A DNA stretch of 64,000 bases from Methylophilus sp. Leaf416 (GCF_001424665.1 NZ_LMQS01000004.1:62001-126000); one strand, 5' to 3'. Counted from the first letter of the stretch, positions 1 to 9,407 are shown. The notes: generated by a model from the letters alone, not told the origin. Numbers and translations are program-made.

Positions 1-421
1 AGGTGACCTCTTCTTTTTGCGTGACTACCCGTTGCAATGCTTCACGTTGCCGCAAGAAGTTTCGCAACACGGCATTCACTAAACTTTTGGCCCAGCGCTG
101 ACCGGTTTTACTTGCCGCTTCCACTGCCTGGTTCACCACCGTAAAATCATCGTCTTTGCCATGCAATAACTGCGAAAGCGCTATCAGCAATAAAGCTTCA
201 ACCCGTGTGTCAGAAACGGGCTTGGGGGTGAGCTTCGCCAGATAGGCGGCTGATTCCGCATAAAAGCGCAAAGTCAGATAGCTGTAATCCTGCGCAGCAG
301 CCTGCTGTTGTGGCGTAGCAGCTTTGACTTTGCGCAATGCTTTTGGCATCGAGACAGTCAGGTTATGGCCAGCCAATACTTCGGCAACGGCATGGGCGGC
401 TATTAGCTGGGCAACTTGCAC
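1..421 (-). CDS. rsmB: 16S rRNA m5C967 methyltransferase RsmB, N-terminal part (gene runs off the window)
   Basis: The minus strand has an open frame from a GTG at 421 to the window edge, about 140 codons, with no stop. The encoded N-terminus starts MQVAQLIAAHAVAEVLAG and contains LLLIALSQLL and WAKSLVNAVLRNFLR. This is the all-helical NusB-like RNA-binding domain that precedes the SAM methyltransferase domain in RsmB (Sun). The catalytic domain lies outside the window. RsmB modifies C967 of 16S rRNA in the cytoplasm. Its place downstream of def, fmt and htpX on the same strand matches the usual def-fmt-rsmB neighbourhood. The start is not certain: GTG gives the best family-like N-terminus, but no strong ribosome binding site is visible upstream. 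Confidence 0.85.
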   Translation of the reverse strand, partial: MQVAQLIAAHAVAEVLAGHNLTVSMPKALRKVKAATPQQQAAAQDYSYLTLRFYAESAAYLAKLTPKPVSDTRVEALLLIALSQLLHGKDDDFTVVNQAVEAASKTGQRWAKSLVNAVLRNFLRQREALQRVVTQKEEVT

Positions 422-516
422 GGAATAAACTCGGAGTAAAAACGCTATTTTACTTGATGCAGCTTCTTTCACAGTGAAAACAATGTAAGTAATCAAATAT
501 GTACGCAGGCCAATAA

Positions 517-543
517 AAAAGGCTTTCCTGAGGAAAGCCTTTT
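517..543 (-). terminator. Rho-independent terminator after htpX
   Basis: A 12-bp stem of AAAAGGCTTTCC with its complement and a 3-nt loop has a T-run on the minus strand just after the htpX stop. It would end the htpX transcript before rsmB, so rsmB may be transcribed separately. Confidence 0.8.
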
Positions 544-564
544 AACAACAGCTTTACTTTTATT

Positions 565-1437
565 TTAGTACTGGTTAGCCAGCGACATTAAACGGCGAAC
601 ACGCTCTTCTGTTTTGGGATGGGTACTGAACAAACCGGAAAAGTCAGCCCCTGATAACGGGTTAATAATCATCATCTGACCGGTTTCAGGGTGTTGCTCA
701 GCAGTCATGTTAGGAATTTTGTGCGCATAATTATGGATTTTCTCCAATGCGCTCGCCAGGGCTTTCGGATCACGACTGATATCCGCACCCATACGGTCAG
801 CTTCATATTCACGCGAGCGTGATATTGCCATCTGGATCAAACTCGCGGCCAGCGGCGCCATGATAATCATCAAAATACCCAGCATAGGGTTAGGTCTTTC
901 TTCACCTTCCCTATGACCACCACCAAACAGCATACCGAATTGGGCAATCGCTGAAATCGCACCAGCCACGGTGGCTGACATGGTAGAAATCAGGGTATCG
1001 CGGTTTTTTACGTGCGCCAGTTCATGCGCCATCACGCCACGCAATTCGCGTTCGCTAAGGATCTGCATAATGCCGGTGGTGGCAGCCACTGCCGCATTTT
1101 CCGGGTTACGCCCGGTAGCAAATGCATTTGGCTGGCTTTCGTTAATGACAAATACACGTGGCATCGGCAATTGCGCGCGTTCCGCCAGTTCTTTGACCAT
1201 GTTGTAATAGTTATTGAACTGGTTGTTTCCGTAATTGTTCTCGGCGTTGATTTCTACGGCACCATACATTTTGAGCACAGCCTGGTCGCTGAACCAATAA
1301 GCATAAAAATTCATGCCGCCTGCCAGCAACAGAGCCATCAGCATACCGCTTTGGCCACCAAAAGCACCGCCCACAGCCACAAACAGGGCTGTAATCGCTG
1401 CCATCAGCACAAAGGTTTTAGTCCAATTACCTAACAT
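565..1437 (-). CDS. htpX: Membrane zinc metalloprotease HtpX
   Basis: At 290 residues this has the normal HtpX size. Two hydrophobic helices lie at about residues 8-26 and 32-50. The zinc-protease motif HELAH is at 138-142, followed by further membrane segments around 150-172 and 183-205. A downstream EYEAD motif near 210-214 supplies the third metal ligand, as in the M48B family. HtpX is an inner-membrane peptidase that degrades damaged membrane proteins under envelope or heat stress. The ATG at 1437 has a good ribosome binding site (AAGGAA, 8 nt away). It sits between fmt and rsmB on the same strand, a gene order seen in many betaproteobacteria. I saw no recognisable heat-shock promoter, but the 132-bp gap to fmt leaves room for one. 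Confidence 0.96.
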   Translation of the reverse strand: MLGNWTKTFVLMAAITALFVAVGGAFGGQSGMLMALLLAGGMNFYAYWFSDQAVLKMYGAVEINAENNYGNNQFNNYYNMVKELAERAQLPMPRVFVINESQPNAFATGRNPENAAVAATTGIMQILSERELRGVMAHELAHVKNRDTLISTMSATVAGAISAIAQFGMLFGGGHREGEERPNPMLGILMIIMAPLAASLIQMAISRSREYEADRMGADISRDPKALASALEKIHNYAHKIPNMTAEQHPETGQMMIINPLSGADFSGLFSTHPKTEERVRRLMSLANQY

Positions 1438-1569
1438 TCCAAAATTCCTTCATTCCATGATTACTCTTCACCAACATGGGGTCGCTAACGGTTTTTTCAA
1501 TGCTAATGATGTCTTATGAAATCACCGTGACATCCGTACATTTTGTATGGATTCATCATACAGAGACAC

Positions 1570-2508
1570 TTATAAAAACCTGTCACCTATATGCACGTGC
1601 TGCCCCTGCACGAACTGCTGTGCAGCCTGGCGTTTGCCACCCGGCATTTGCAGTTCATGTATCTCCAACGCTCCATCTCCACAGGCAACTATTAAAGGCT
1701 GAACCTGTAAAATGGTGCCTGGCGGTTGCGTTAAATCAAGCTCGGCTGCATGTTGGGCAACTTGCGCAAACCAGAGTTTGCATACCTGCTCTTTGAATTT
1801 GGCCGTGGCGACCGGAAAAGGATTGAACGCCCGCACCTGCCTAGAAAGCTGAATGGCAGATTGTGTCCAGTCAATAGCGGATTCAGATTTTTCAAGTTTG
1901 TGCGCATAAGTCACCAGCGATTCATCTTGCTCTTCTGAAGGCAGTTGGCCGGTGGTTTGCAGCGTATGCATTGCCTCTATCATCAGGCGCGCGCCTTCAC
2001 GGCTGATGGCATCATGCAAAGTCTGTGTGGTGTCTTGCTCAGTGATCGGCACGGCCCATTTACTGACCATATTGCCTGCATCCAGCTTGGGCACTACTTC
2101 CATAATAGTGACACCGGTTTCGTTATCGCCTGCCAGAATAGCACGATGGATAGGTGCCGCCCCGCGCCAGCGTGGCAGCAGTGACCCATGAATGTTATAA
2201 CAGCCACGCTTGGGAATATTGAGGACAGCAGTGGGGATAATCAGGCCATAAGCCGCCACGATCAACACATCGGCATGGGTTGCGGCGATTTCATCCTGCA
2301 CCTCTGAAGGTTTCAGATTTTCCGGCTGGAATACAGTCAACCCATGTTGTAAAGCCAGCTGCTTGACCGGGCTGGCCTTAAGTTGCATGCCGCGCCCTGA
2401 AGGACGATCCGGCTGGGTGAGCACCATGACAATATCATGCCCGGCGTCAATGAGTCCCTGCAAGGCAGGCACGGAAAATTCCGGAGTCCCGGCATAAATA
2501 ATTCGCAT
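1570..2508 (-). CDS. fmt: Methionyl-tRNA formyltransferase
   Basis: At 312 residues this is typical for Fmt, which transfers a formyl group from 10-formyl-tetrahydrofolate to the initiator Met-tRNA. The catalytic set is visible as N105, H107 (in NIHGSLLPRW) and D143 (in PKLDAGN). The N-terminal Rossmann-like formyltransferase domain covers about residues 1-200 and the C-terminal OB-like domain about 205-305. The common NxHASLLP motif reads NIHGSLLP here, a mild change. The gene starts 16 bp after def on the same strand, so the two are very likely one operon in which initiator formylation and later deformylation are encoded together. Confidence 0.97.
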   Translation of the reverse strand: MRIIYAGTPEFSVPALQGLIDAGHDIVMVLTQPDRPSGRGMQLKASPVKQLALQHGLTVFQPENLKPSEVQDEIAATHADVLIVAAYGLIIPTAVLNIPKRGCYNIHGSLLPRWRGAAPIHRAILAGDNETGVTIMEVVPKLDAGNMVSKWAVPITEQDTTQTLHDAISREGARLMIEAMHTLQTTGQLPSEEQDESLVTYAHKLEKSESAIDWTQSAIQLSRQVRAFNPFPVATAKFKEQVCKLWFAQVAQHAAELDLTQPPGTILQVQPLIVACGDGALEIHELQMPGGKRQAAQQFVQGQHVHIGDRFL

Positions 2509-2524
2509 GGTTTAAGCTCGTGAC

Positions 2525-3040
2525 TTAATAGCTGTTGCGCTCAATCTCACGCGCATGCTTGATCATTTTGCTGCGAATTCGATTGCGTTTCAGGGGAGAG
2601 AGATATTCCACAAACACCTTGCCCTTCAGGTGATCCATTTCGTGCTGTATACATACACTCAGCAAACCATCCGCATCCAGTTTAAAGGTCTTGCCTTGCG
2701 CATCTTCCGCTTCCACGGTAATGAATTCCGCGCGGGTAACACTTTCATAAATGCCCGGCACTGACAGGCAACCTTCTTCATAATCCTGATGGCCGGATTC
2801 AGCAATAATCCTCGGGTTGACCAGCACCAGCAGATCATTTTTTTCCTTGCTCAGGTCAATCACGATCAACTGGATATGCTGGTCAACCTGCGTGGCAGCC
2901 AAACCGATGCCAGGCGCGTCATACATTGTTTCGGCCATATCTGCGACCAGCTTCTGCAAAGCATGATCAAATACCTTTACCGGCTTGGCAACCGTGTGCA
3001 AGCGGGGATCAGGATATTGCAAAATAGGGAGGAGTGCCAT
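2525..3040 (-). CDS. def: Peptide deformylase
   Basis: This 171-residue protein shows all three deformylase motifs. GIGLAATQ is at 44-51, EEGCLSVP at 88-95 with the metal-ligand Cys91, and HEMDH at 133-137 with two metal-binding His and the catalytic Glu. It removes the formyl group from nascent proteins as they leave the ribosome. It is the first gene of the minus-strand def-fmt-htpX-rsmB series. Its start is divergent from the LysM gene across a 255-bp gap that must hold both promoters. Confidence 0.97.
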   Translation of the reverse strand: MALLPILQYPDPRLHTVAKPVKVFDHALQKLVADMAETMYDAPGIGLAATQVDQHIQLIVIDLSKEKNDLLVLVNPRIIAESGHQDYEEGCLSVPGIYESVTRAEFITVEAEDAQGKTFKLDADGLLSVCIQHEMDHLKGKVFVEYLSPLKRNRIRSKMIKHAREIERNSY

Positions 3041-3295
3041 GCTCTATAAATCTTTCAATCCAAAGTGTTTACGAAACGTTTTAAGGGTCTGTGTTAGCGA
3101 GTGGTCAAACTACAGTGACCTTGCACTTCACCGCTATACACTTATTTTGGCGTTTCTTAAATGAATACAAGGCAAAACGCCCGTTTTTTCATCTTGATAA
3201 TAACTTTAAACCCATGCTAGATTGGTCGACATTGCGCATTAACCCGCGCCATGCATGCTGCATAACGTCAGCACTGCATATTACAGAGACGTCAC

Positions 3296-4330
3296 ATGAC
3301 CAAAATTGTTCAAATTATAACCTCGCTTGCCCTGGCTTGTAGCAGCTTGTACGCTTTTGCAGAGGAAATTACCCTACGTTCGCAACACCCGGACCGCCAC
3401 GTGGTGGTTAAAGGCGATACTTTATGGGATATTTCTGCCAAGTTCCTCAAGAATCCCTGGCAGTGGCCACAGATATGGCAGATCAACCGTGACCATATCA
3501 AAAATCCGCACTGGATCTACCCGGGAGATGTAATCGTGCTGGACACCAGCAGCGGCAAACCGGTACTGAGGTTGATTCGCGAATCTGTCAAACTGGAGCC
3601 TGGTGTCATTGTGACACCGATCAAGGCCGATGCTATCCCGACCATACAGCCAAACGCTATACTGCCTTTTTTGACTAAGCCTATGCTGGTTTCCGCAGAT
3701 GAGCTGAAAAATGCGCCTAGAATTATTGCCGCGGAAGAAGAACGAGAAATCCTGAGCCCCGGTACACATATTTATGTGCAGGGATTGCCACAAACCCCGC
3801 AACCGGTCTGGGCCATTTACCGTGAAGGTGAACCGGTTAAGGATCCCGAAAATGGTGAAATCCTAGGTATTGAAGCGCATTATCTCGGTGAAGCCAATCT
3901 GCTACGCCTGGGTCAACCTGCAACCCTGAATATCAGCCAGGTGAAAGAAGAAATCGCCGTTAAAGACAAACTGATCGCTGTTGAAGATGAGTTAACCCAG
4001 ACATTTATACCGCATGCACCGGAAAACCAGTTGCATGGCCAGATTGCCCGCATCAGCAATGGTATTAACGAAACCGGCTCCGGCCGTGTGGTAGTGCTTA
4101 ACCGTGGCGCAAACGATGGCCTGGAACGTGGGCACGTGCTGTCTATCCTGCGCAAAGGCGCCAGCATGATAGACCCGGGATCAGATCCTGAACATCCGGT
4201 GACCTTGCAATTACCGAATGAGCCAGTCGGGTTGGTGATGGTGTTCAAAACCTTCCCCAAACTGTCTTACGCATTGGTGATGCAAGCTTCTCAACCCGTA
4301 CATGTGGAAGATATCGTTCAAACACCGTAA
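3296..4330 (+). CDS. Secreted LysM-domain protein next to dprA
   Basis: The N-terminus is a clear signal peptide (residues 1-22, cleavage near AFA/EE). A LysM peptidoglycan-binding domain follows at about 35-83, with VVVKGDTLWDISAKF and a closing YPGDVIVLD. The remaining 260 residues have no motif I can name; they look like a beta-rich periplasmic domain. LysM proteins of this length directly upstream of dprA are common in beta- and gammaproteobacteria, but their role is not well defined; binding or remodelling of the cell wall is likely. The stop is 9 bp before dprA, so they probably share a transcript. No strong ribosome binding site is visible before the chosen ATG. Confidence 0.88.
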   Translation: MTKIVQIITSLALACSSLYAFAEEITLRSQHPDRHVVVKGDTLWDISAKFLKNPWQWPQIWQINRDHIKNPHWIYPGDVIVLDTSSGKPVLRLIRESVKLEPGVIVTPIKADAIPTIQPNAILPFLTKPMLVSADELKNAPRIIAAEEEREILSPGTHIYVQGLPQTPQPVWAIYREGEPVKDPENGEILGIEAHYLGEANLLRLGQPATLNISQVKEEIAVKDKLIAVEDELTQTFIPHAPENQLHGQIARISNGINETGSGRVVVLNRGANDGLERGHVLSILRKGASMIDPGSDPEHPVTLQLPNEPVGLVMVFKTFPKLSYALVMQASQPVHVEDIVQTP

Positions 4331-4339
4331 GATTCCTAC

Positions 4340-5500
4340 ATGGAAAACACTTACATCGAAAACGCAAGCTTGCCCGACGCAAGCTTGAGCAGCTCTTCTC
4401 GCGAACAATATGCACCGTGGATAGCGCTTAGCCTGGTTGACGGGCTCGGCAATACCATGCTGTGCCAGCTATTACTGCTGTTGAAATCGCCGGAAGCGAT
4501 TCTGGCAGCGTCATACGCCGAGCTACGCGACACTGTCAGCAAAGATGTCGCAGAGCGTATCCAGCGCGCGATGGAGCATGCAGATATTGCCAAAGCGCTG
4601 GACTGGCTGGAGCAACCTGATAATCACCTGATCACCCTGGCCGACCTGCACTACCCAAGACGTTTACTGGAAACCGACCAGCCACCGCCGCTACTCTATG
4701 CCAAAGGCAACTTGCAGATACTCAAACGGCCAGCCATGGCGATTGTGGGGAGCCGGCATGCAACCGCGCAAGGAGAAACCACTGCAGAAAACTTTGCCGA
4801 GAGCTTATGCCGCGCGGGCTTAGTCGTAGTTAGCGGACTTGCCCTGGGGATTGATGGCGCTGCCCATCGTGGCGCCTTGAAAGCAGATGGGGCAACCATT
4901 GCGGTAGTCGGCACCGGCCTCGATATTGTCTACCCGGCCAAACACAAAGCACTGGCGCATCAGATTGCCCAGCATGGCCTGTTGCTGTCGGAATATGCAT
5001 TAGGTACGCCTTCGATCAATTACAACTTTCCCAGACGTAATCGTATTATCAGTGGCTTATCTGAAGGCTGCCTGGTGGTTGAAGCAAATGTCGATAGCGG
5101 ATCCCTGATTACCGCGAAACTGGCGATTGAACAGGGACGTGAAGTATTTGCGATTCCCGGTTCCATCCATTCTCCGGTGTCTAAGGGCTGTCATGCCTTG
5201 ATTAAACAAGGTGCAAAACTGGTGGAATCCACCGACGATATCCTCAGTGAGTTACGTCATATCCGCCTGCCAAATGCCAGCCTGGCTGATAGCCCAAACG
5301 GGCTAATACCCAATTGGACTAATCTACCCTCTGAAGCAAGCCCTGTATTGGCTTGCATGGGGTTTGACCCTATCTTCGCCGAGCAGATCGCAGCCCGCTC
5401 AGGCTTGACGCCCGGAGAAGTTTCCACCATGCTTACACTACTTGAATTAGAAGGTGTAGTCAGCCATCTTGCGAACGGGCAATTCCAGAGACTGGCTTAA
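4340..5500 (+). CDS. dprA: DNA-processing protein DprA (Smf)
   Basis: This 386-residue protein has the three DprA regions. A helical SAM/HhH-like N-terminus covers about 25-80. The central Rossmann-fold ssDNA-binding domain has GSRHAT at 137-142, SGLALGID at 165-172 and NFPRRNRIISGLS further on. A winged-helix tail covers about 325-386. DprA protects incoming single-stranded DNA and loads RecA during natural transformation. Two near-identical stretches around ACGCAAGCTTG(C/A)GC lie in its first 20 codons (4361-4390), a small local duplication. It follows the LysM gene by 9 bp, and smg follows 48 bp later, probably as one operon. Confidence 0.96.
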   Translation: MENTYIENASLPDASLSSSSREQYAPWIALSLVDGLGNTMLCQLLLLLKSPEAILAASYAELRDTVSKDVAERIQRAMEHADIAKALDWLEQPDNHLITLADLHYPRRLLETDQPPPLLYAKGNLQILKRPAMAIVGSRHATAQGETTAENFAESLCRAGLVVVSGLALGIDGAAHRGALKADGATIAVVGTGLDIVYPAKHKALAHQIAQHGLLLSEYALGTPSINYNFPRRNRIISGLSEGCLVVEANVDSGSLITAKLAIEQGREVFAIPGSIHSPVSKGCHALIKQGAKLVESTDDILSELRHIRLPNASLADSPNGLIPNWTNLPSEASPVLACMGFDPIFAEQIAARSGLTPGEVSTMLTLLELEGVVSHLANGQFQRLA

Positions 5501-5548
5501 TCTCACAAGGTAGCGCTAGTATTGAAGTAGCATGTTGAGGAGATATGC

Positions 5549-6016
5549 ATGTTGGAAGTATTGATATTTATTTATCAAAACTATTGGGACAAACATGATG
5601 CGTTTGAGTTGAAAGAAACCGACGAAGCCATCATGGCCTATGAATTGTCCCAGGCAGGATTTAACCACCAGGATATTCTGCACGCGGTAGACTGGGTAAA
5701 AGACCTGCGCCGCTCGGTTGCGCATCCGCAATATTTGCAGAATCCTTCTGCCCTGCGTATTTTCTGCGAGATGGAACGCGATAAAATTAATGATGAGAGT
5801 CTGAACTTTCTCTGTCTATTAGAGAAAAGTGACATCATCAGCGCTTATGAGCGTGACCTGATTATCGACCGCTGCATGGTGTTGCCACAGGAAACCTTAA
5901 GCATGGAAGATATCCGCTGGATCACCATGATGGTGCTGTGGGATGAAAGCCGTAAACAGGATTACCTGTTTGTTGAAGATGCGTTATTTAATCCGAAAGG
6001 TCTGTCGTTGCAATAA
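5549..6016 (+). CDS. smg: Smg family protein (DUF494)
   Basis: The protein is 155 residues, the full length of the Smg/DUF494 family. It starts MLEVLIFIYQNYWD and is acidic and helical. A ribosome binding site (GAGGAG) sits about 7 nt before the ATG. Smg has long been found downstream of dprA (smf) in proteobacteria, but its function is not established. It is followed by a strong terminator and then by convergent metF, so it is the last gene of the LysM-dprA-smg unit. Confidence 0.92.
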   Translation: MLEVLIFIYQNYWDKHDAFELKETDEAIMAYELSQAGFNHQDILHAVDWVKDLRRSVAHPQYLQNPSALRIFCEMERDKINDESLNFLCLLEKSDIISAYERDLIIDRCMVLPQETLSMEDIRWITMMVLWDESRKQDYLFVEDALFNPKGLSLQ

Positions 6017-6035
6017 CGTAATATTTTGCTACAAA

Positions 6036-6061
6036 AAAAGCGCGATTTAATCGCGCTTTTT
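6036..6061. terminator. Bidirectional Rho-independent terminator between smg and metF
   Basis: The stem GCGCGA/TCGCGC with a 5-nt loop is flanked by an A-run and a T-run, so it works in both directions. It separates the convergent genes smg (+) and metF (-). Confidence 0.9.
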
Positions 6062-6078
6062 ATCTATTCAGGCCCAAC

Positions 6079-6906
6079 TTAAAGTTGCCGGATAATCTGC
6101 CCAATAATGCCCGCCTGGTTCAAGGTATAAAAATGCATTTTATCCACTCCCGCCTGGGAAAGCTTGGCGCAAATATCAGTCACCACATCAACGCCGAAGG
6201 CGCGTAATGAAGCGATATCATCGCCATAAGCCTCAAGGCGCAATCGTAACCAGCGTGGAATTTCAGCGCCACACACATTAGAAAAACGCGCTAACTGTGT
6301 GTAGTTATAAATTGGCATCACACCAGGAATGATAGGGGCTGTAATACCCTGTTTGTGCGCCAACTCAACAAAGCGGAAATAAGCATCCACATTGTAGAAA
6401 TATTGCGTAATGGCTGAATCAGCACCGGCATCAATTTTACGTTTGAAATTATCCAGGTCTTTTTGAGCAGAGCTCGCTTCAGGATGGAATTCAGGATAGG
6501 CCGCGACTTCGAGGTGAAACCAGTCAGCCGTTTCGGCACGGATAAAACTCACCAGTTCATTCGCATATTTAAAGTCGCCAGCACTCACCTCACCGGAAGG
6601 AATATCTCCTCGCAAAGTGACCAGGCGTTTAATGCCTTTGGATTGATACGTCTGTAACAACTCGCGAATTTCCTCTTTGCTGGAAGAAATACAGGAAATG
6701 TGTGGTGCGGCGCCATAGCCCTCTGCCTGAATTTCCAGCACGGTCTCCATAGTGCGGTCACGGGTTGAACCTCCAGCGCCAAACGTCACCGAAAAAAATT
6801 CAGGGGAAAATTTAGCTAATTCCGCGCGCGCGAGGCGCAAGTTAGCCATACCCTCCGCCGTTTTTGGCGGAAAAAACTCAAAGCTGAAAGAAGTTTTATT
6901 ATTCAC
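6079..6906 (-). CDS. metF: 5,10-methylenetetrahydrofolate reductase
   Basis: This is a 275-residue TIM-barrel flavoprotein. It starts with the FSFEFFPPKT signature, in which the second Glu is the catalytic acid. SVTFGAGGSTRD and PHISC follow, with AQKDLDNFKRKIDAGADSA split by the conserved DAGAD. It reduces methylene-THF to methyl-THF, the methyl donor for methionine synthesis. The start is GTG at 6906; no ATG fits the family N-terminus. It lies downstream of ahcY and a small membrane gene on the same strand, so it may be partly controlled by the SAH riboswitch upstream of ahcY. A hairpin after ahcY may reduce read-through. Confidence 0.95.
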   Translation of the reverse strand: MNNKTSFSFEFFPPKTAEGMANLRLARAELAKFSPEFFSVTFGAGGSTRDRTMETVLEIQAEGYGAAPHISCISSSKEEIRELLQTYQSKGIKRLVTLRGDIPSGEVSAGDFKYANELVSFIRAETADWFHLEVAAYPEFHPEASSAQKDLDNFKRKIDAGADSAITQYFYNVDAYFRFVELAHKQGITAPIIPGVMPIYNYTQLARFSNVCGAEIPRWLRLRLEAYGDDIASLRAFGVDVVTDICAKLSQAGVDKMHFYTLNQAGIIGQIIRQL

Positions 6907-6976
6907 GTGTTTAATCTTTATTTATGGCAAGCCCGCACTCACAAAAATGGATGCGGAAACCAGCCTTCTTAGCCAG

Positions 6977-7324
6977 TTAATCACTATCAGGGATAATCGA
7001 ACTGAGCACCCCGGAAATCAAACTGTAGACCAAGGCACCAATTACACCAATCAGGATGGAGCTGACCGAAAATCCTTGCAGATAATTGCCGACCAGCCAG
7101 AACAGCACCCCGTTAATCACCAGAATAAACAAGCCTAGTGTTAACAAAGTAATCGGCAAGGTAAGCAGCACCAGCAACGGTTTAATCAATATATTGACCA
7201 GGCCAATCACCAAAGCAGCTATTAGTGCAGCTGTAAAATTCGCCACATGGATGCCAGGCACCAGGTAAGCCACCGCCATTAACGCCAATGCGTTCAATAC
7301 CCACACAATCAGTAACTTAAACAT
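6977..7324 (-). CDS. Small four-helix membrane protein, phage-holin-4 (YvlD) family
   Basis: This 115-residue protein is almost entirely hydrophobic, with about four membrane spans. It carries the repeated Gly/Leu/Val pattern of the Phage_holin_4_2/YvlD family, for example ALVIGLVNILIKPLLVLLTLP and GVLFWLVGN. Despite the name, this family is chromosomal in many bacteria and no phage genes are nearby. It lies between ahcY and metF on the same strand, an arrangement that recurs in betaproteobacteria. A role in the methyl cycle is not shown; it may simply be a passenger in the operon. Confidence 0.88.
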   Translation of the reverse strand: MFKLLIVWVLNALALMAVAYLVPGIHVANFTAALIAALVIGLVNILIKPLLVLLTLPITLLTLGLFILVINGVLFWLVGNYLQGFSVSSILIGVIGALVYSLISGVLSSIIPDSD

Positions 7325-7368
7325 TTCACTCCCCTGTCGTCATTAGATTGAGGAAGAGTGTACACCGA

Positions 7369-7397
7369 AACCTCGGCCAGGACACCTGACCGAGGTT
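7369..7397 (-). terminator. Strong hairpin after ahcY, possible attenuator or terminator
   Basis: On the minus strand a 13-bp stem (AACCTCGG... paired to its complement with one G-U) with a 3-nt loop lies 20 bp after the ahcY stop. The 3' side is followed by TTTCGG rather than a long U-run, so it may only reduce transcription into the holin-like gene and metF, or stabilise the ahcY mRNA end. Confidence 0.55.
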
Positions 7398-7416
7398 GCG
7401 GCTTAAGTATAGAAGC

Positions 7417-8826
7417 TTAGTATCTGTAGTGATCAGGCTTGTAAGGGCCACTCTTGCTCACGCCGATATAGGCCGCTTGCGCATCGGTAAGTACAGTTAG
7501 CTGTGCATTGAGTTTTTTCAATTGCAGGATAGCCACTTTTTCATCCAGATGTTTAGGCAAGGTATACACGCCCACTGGATAGTTGCTGGTTTGCGTGAAC
7601 AACTCGATTTGCGCAATAGTCTGGTTGGCAAAGCTGGAGCTCATGACATAGCTAGGGTGTCCGGTTCCGCAACCCAGGTTTACCAAGCGGCCTTTAGCCA
7701 GCAGGATGATGCGTTTGCCATCCGGGAAAATCACATGGTCGACTTGCGGCTTGATTTCGTCCCATTGGTATTTCTCAATACCGGCCACGTCGATTTCATT
7801 ATCAAAGTGACCGATGTTGCAGACAATCGCCTGGTCTTTCATTTTCGCCATATGGTCGTGGGTGATCACGTGGTAGTTACCGGTCGCGGTCACGAAAATA
7901 TCGCCGTGTTCAGCGGCATAATCCATAGTGACCACACGGTAACCTTCCATCGCTGCCTGTAAAGCGCAGATCGGGTCGATTTCAGTCACCCAAACTTGTG
8001 CAGACAAAGCACGCAGTGCTTGCGCAGAACCTTTACCCACATCACCATAACCAGCCACGATAGCGATCTTGCCTGCGATCATCACATCGGTTGCACGCTT
8101 GATACCATCTACCAATGATTCACGGCAGCCGTAAAGGTTATCAAATTTAGATTTGGTCACCGAATCATTGACGTTAATTGCCGGGAAAGCCAGTTTGCCG
8201 TCTTTATGCATCTGGTACAGGCGGTGTACACCAGTAGTAGTTTCTTCAGTTACACCCTTGATTTCTTTCAGGCGAACGGAATACCAGGTCGGGTCTGTCT
8301 TCAGTTTGGCTTTAATCGCATTAAACAAGCAGACTTCTTCTTCAGAAGTTGGGTTGCCCACCACGGATAAATCTTTTTCTGCACGTGCGCCCAGGTGCAA
8401 CAGCAAAGTCGCATCACCGCCGTCATCCAGAATCATGTTGGAGTAACCACCGTCAGCCCACTCAAAAATGCGGTGGGTATAATCCCAGTATTCTTCCAGC
8501 GTTTCGCCTTTCACGGCAAACACAGCGGTGCCAGTGGCAGCAATCGCAGCCGCCGCATGGTCTTGGGTAGAGAAAATATTACAGGAAGCCCAGCGCACTT
8601 CAGCGCCGAGGTCTTTCAGTGTTTCGATCAGCACTGCGGTCTGAATGGTCATATGCAAAGAACCGGTAATGCGTGCGCCACGCAACGGTTGCACAGCGGC
8701 ATATTCTTCGCGAATGGCCATCAAGCCCGGCATTTCGGTTTCGGCAATGGCAATTTCCTTACGGCCCCAGCCAGCCAGGTTCATATCGGCAACAATGTAA
8801 TCTTTGAAATCAGCTACAGTATTCAT
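7417..8826 (-). CDS. ahcY: S-adenosylhomocysteine hydrolase
   Basis: At 469 residues this has the length of the bacterial AhcY form, with the extra insert seen in proteobacteria. It shows [21 protein letters not shown] near the N-terminus, the NAD-binding Rossmann motif [12 protein letters not shown] near 255-267, and the C-terminal KPDHYRY that is nearly invariant. It splits SAH into adenosine and homocysteine, relieving product inhibition of methyltransferases. The ATG at 8826 follows a ribosome binding site (AGGA). An SAH riboswitch upstream (8921-9000) fits exactly with the substrate of this enzyme, so SAH should induce expression. Confidence 0.98.
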   Translation of the reverse strand: MNTVADFKDYIVADMNLAGWGRKEIAIAETEMPGLMAIREEYAAVQPLRGARITGSLHMTIQTAVLIETLKDLGAEVRWASCNIFSTQDHAAAAIAATGTAVFAVKGETLEEYWDYTHRIFEWADGGYSNMILDDGGDATLLLHLGARAEKDLSVVGNPTSEEEVCLFNAIKAKLKTDPTWYSVRLKEIKGVTEETTTGVHRLYQMHKDGKLAFPAINVNDSVTKSKFDNLYGCRESLVDGIKRATDVMIAGKIAIVAGYGDVGKGSAQALRALSAQVWVTEIDPICALQAAMEGYRVVTMDYAAEHGDIFVTATGNYHVITHDHMAKMKDQAIVCNIGHFDNEIDVAGIEKYQWDEIKPQVDHVIFPDGKRIILLAKGRLVNLGCGTGHPSYVMSSSFANQTIAQIELFTQTSNYPVGVYTLPKHLDEKVAILQLKKLNAQLTVLTDAQAAYIGVSKSGPYKPDHYRY

Positions 8827-8920
8827 GTTTGAAGTCCTAAAAAAATGAAAACTGAGCAGGGAAGGTTCTTAGAACCGGTGGAAACGTTTTGTTCACCTTT
8901 TTTCCGTGCTCGCACAGTGA

Positions 8921-9000
8921 AAAGTGAACGCAGTTGAGAAGCTTCGCAGCTATCACTCTGAGCCTGGGAGTATGAAACTCTCGCAGCGTTCCTCAGAAGG
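8921..9000 (-). promoter_or_regulatory. SAH riboswitch upstream of ahcY
   Basis: The minus-strand RNA reads CUGAGGAACGCUGCGA, then CCCAGGCUCAG, then CUGCGUUCAC. These are the three conserved blocks of the S-adenosylhomocysteine riboswitch: CUGAG pairs with CUCAG, and GAACGC with GCGUUC. It sits directly after a good promoter and 95-175 nt before the ahcY start. SAH riboswitches are ON switches for ahcY and related genes. A competing stem may form between 8924-8929 and 8891-8896, which would break the ligand-bound fold. Confidence 0.93.
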
Positions 9001-9004
9001 CGTG

Positions 9005-9032
9005 ATTATACGCCAACCGCCATATTTTACAA
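9005..9032 (-). promoter_or_regulatory. Sigma-70 promoter of the ahcY operon
   Basis: The minus strand has TTGTAA (9032-9027), a 16-nt spacer and a perfect TATAAT (9010-9005). The predicted start at about 8998 is the first base of the SAH aptamer, which strongly supports both calls. Confidence 0.8.
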
Positions 9033-9240
9033 AAGACCACCTTTTTTCATTATCAAAACAACTGCGCAATTACGCTTCAAATGTTTGTTTGGCTGTTTTA
9101 TTTACGCCAGTCATGAGTATGATTGTAAATTGAGGCCAATAGACCGCTTTTCTTAATAAAATCATTTACCTGTCACCATGGCATGATGTGTCAACTGCAG
9201 TATTTATAGTCACTCAACCATTACGGAAAGGCGGGAAATT

Positions 9241-9390
9241 ATGTCAATGTACCAGGTCATGGACGAAGAGAATCATTGCATCGCGACCTTTTATCACTTT
9301 CAGGAGGCTGTGGTGACCGCGCAAGACTTCACAGTCTGGGATGACGAGCATTACTACCATGTTGAAGAGCTGGATTTGCAAGTTGTTTAA
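9241..9390 (+). CDS. Small acidic protein of 49 residues, unknown
   Basis: A 50-codon frame (including stop) begins at an ATG 4-5 nt after a GGCGGG-type ribosome binding site and ends 18 nt before a strong terminator. The protein starts MSMYQVMDEENHC and is rich in acidic and aromatic residues (WDDEHYYHVEELDL). It has no signal peptide or membrane span. The compact ribosome-site-to-terminator layout argues that it is a real gene. It lies alone between the SAH-riboswitch region and the convergent protease gene. I do not recognise a family. A 33-codon alternative starting at a later ATG is less likely. Confidence 0.6.
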   Translation: MSMYQVMDEENHCIATFYHFQEAVVTAQDFTVWDDEHYYHVEELDLQVV

Positions 9391-9407
9391 CTAAACAACT
9401 GCCAAAT

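Noticed and set aside
6977-7324. Holin-like gene as a sign of a prophage
   Set aside because: This family is widely chromosomal and no other phage gene is present.
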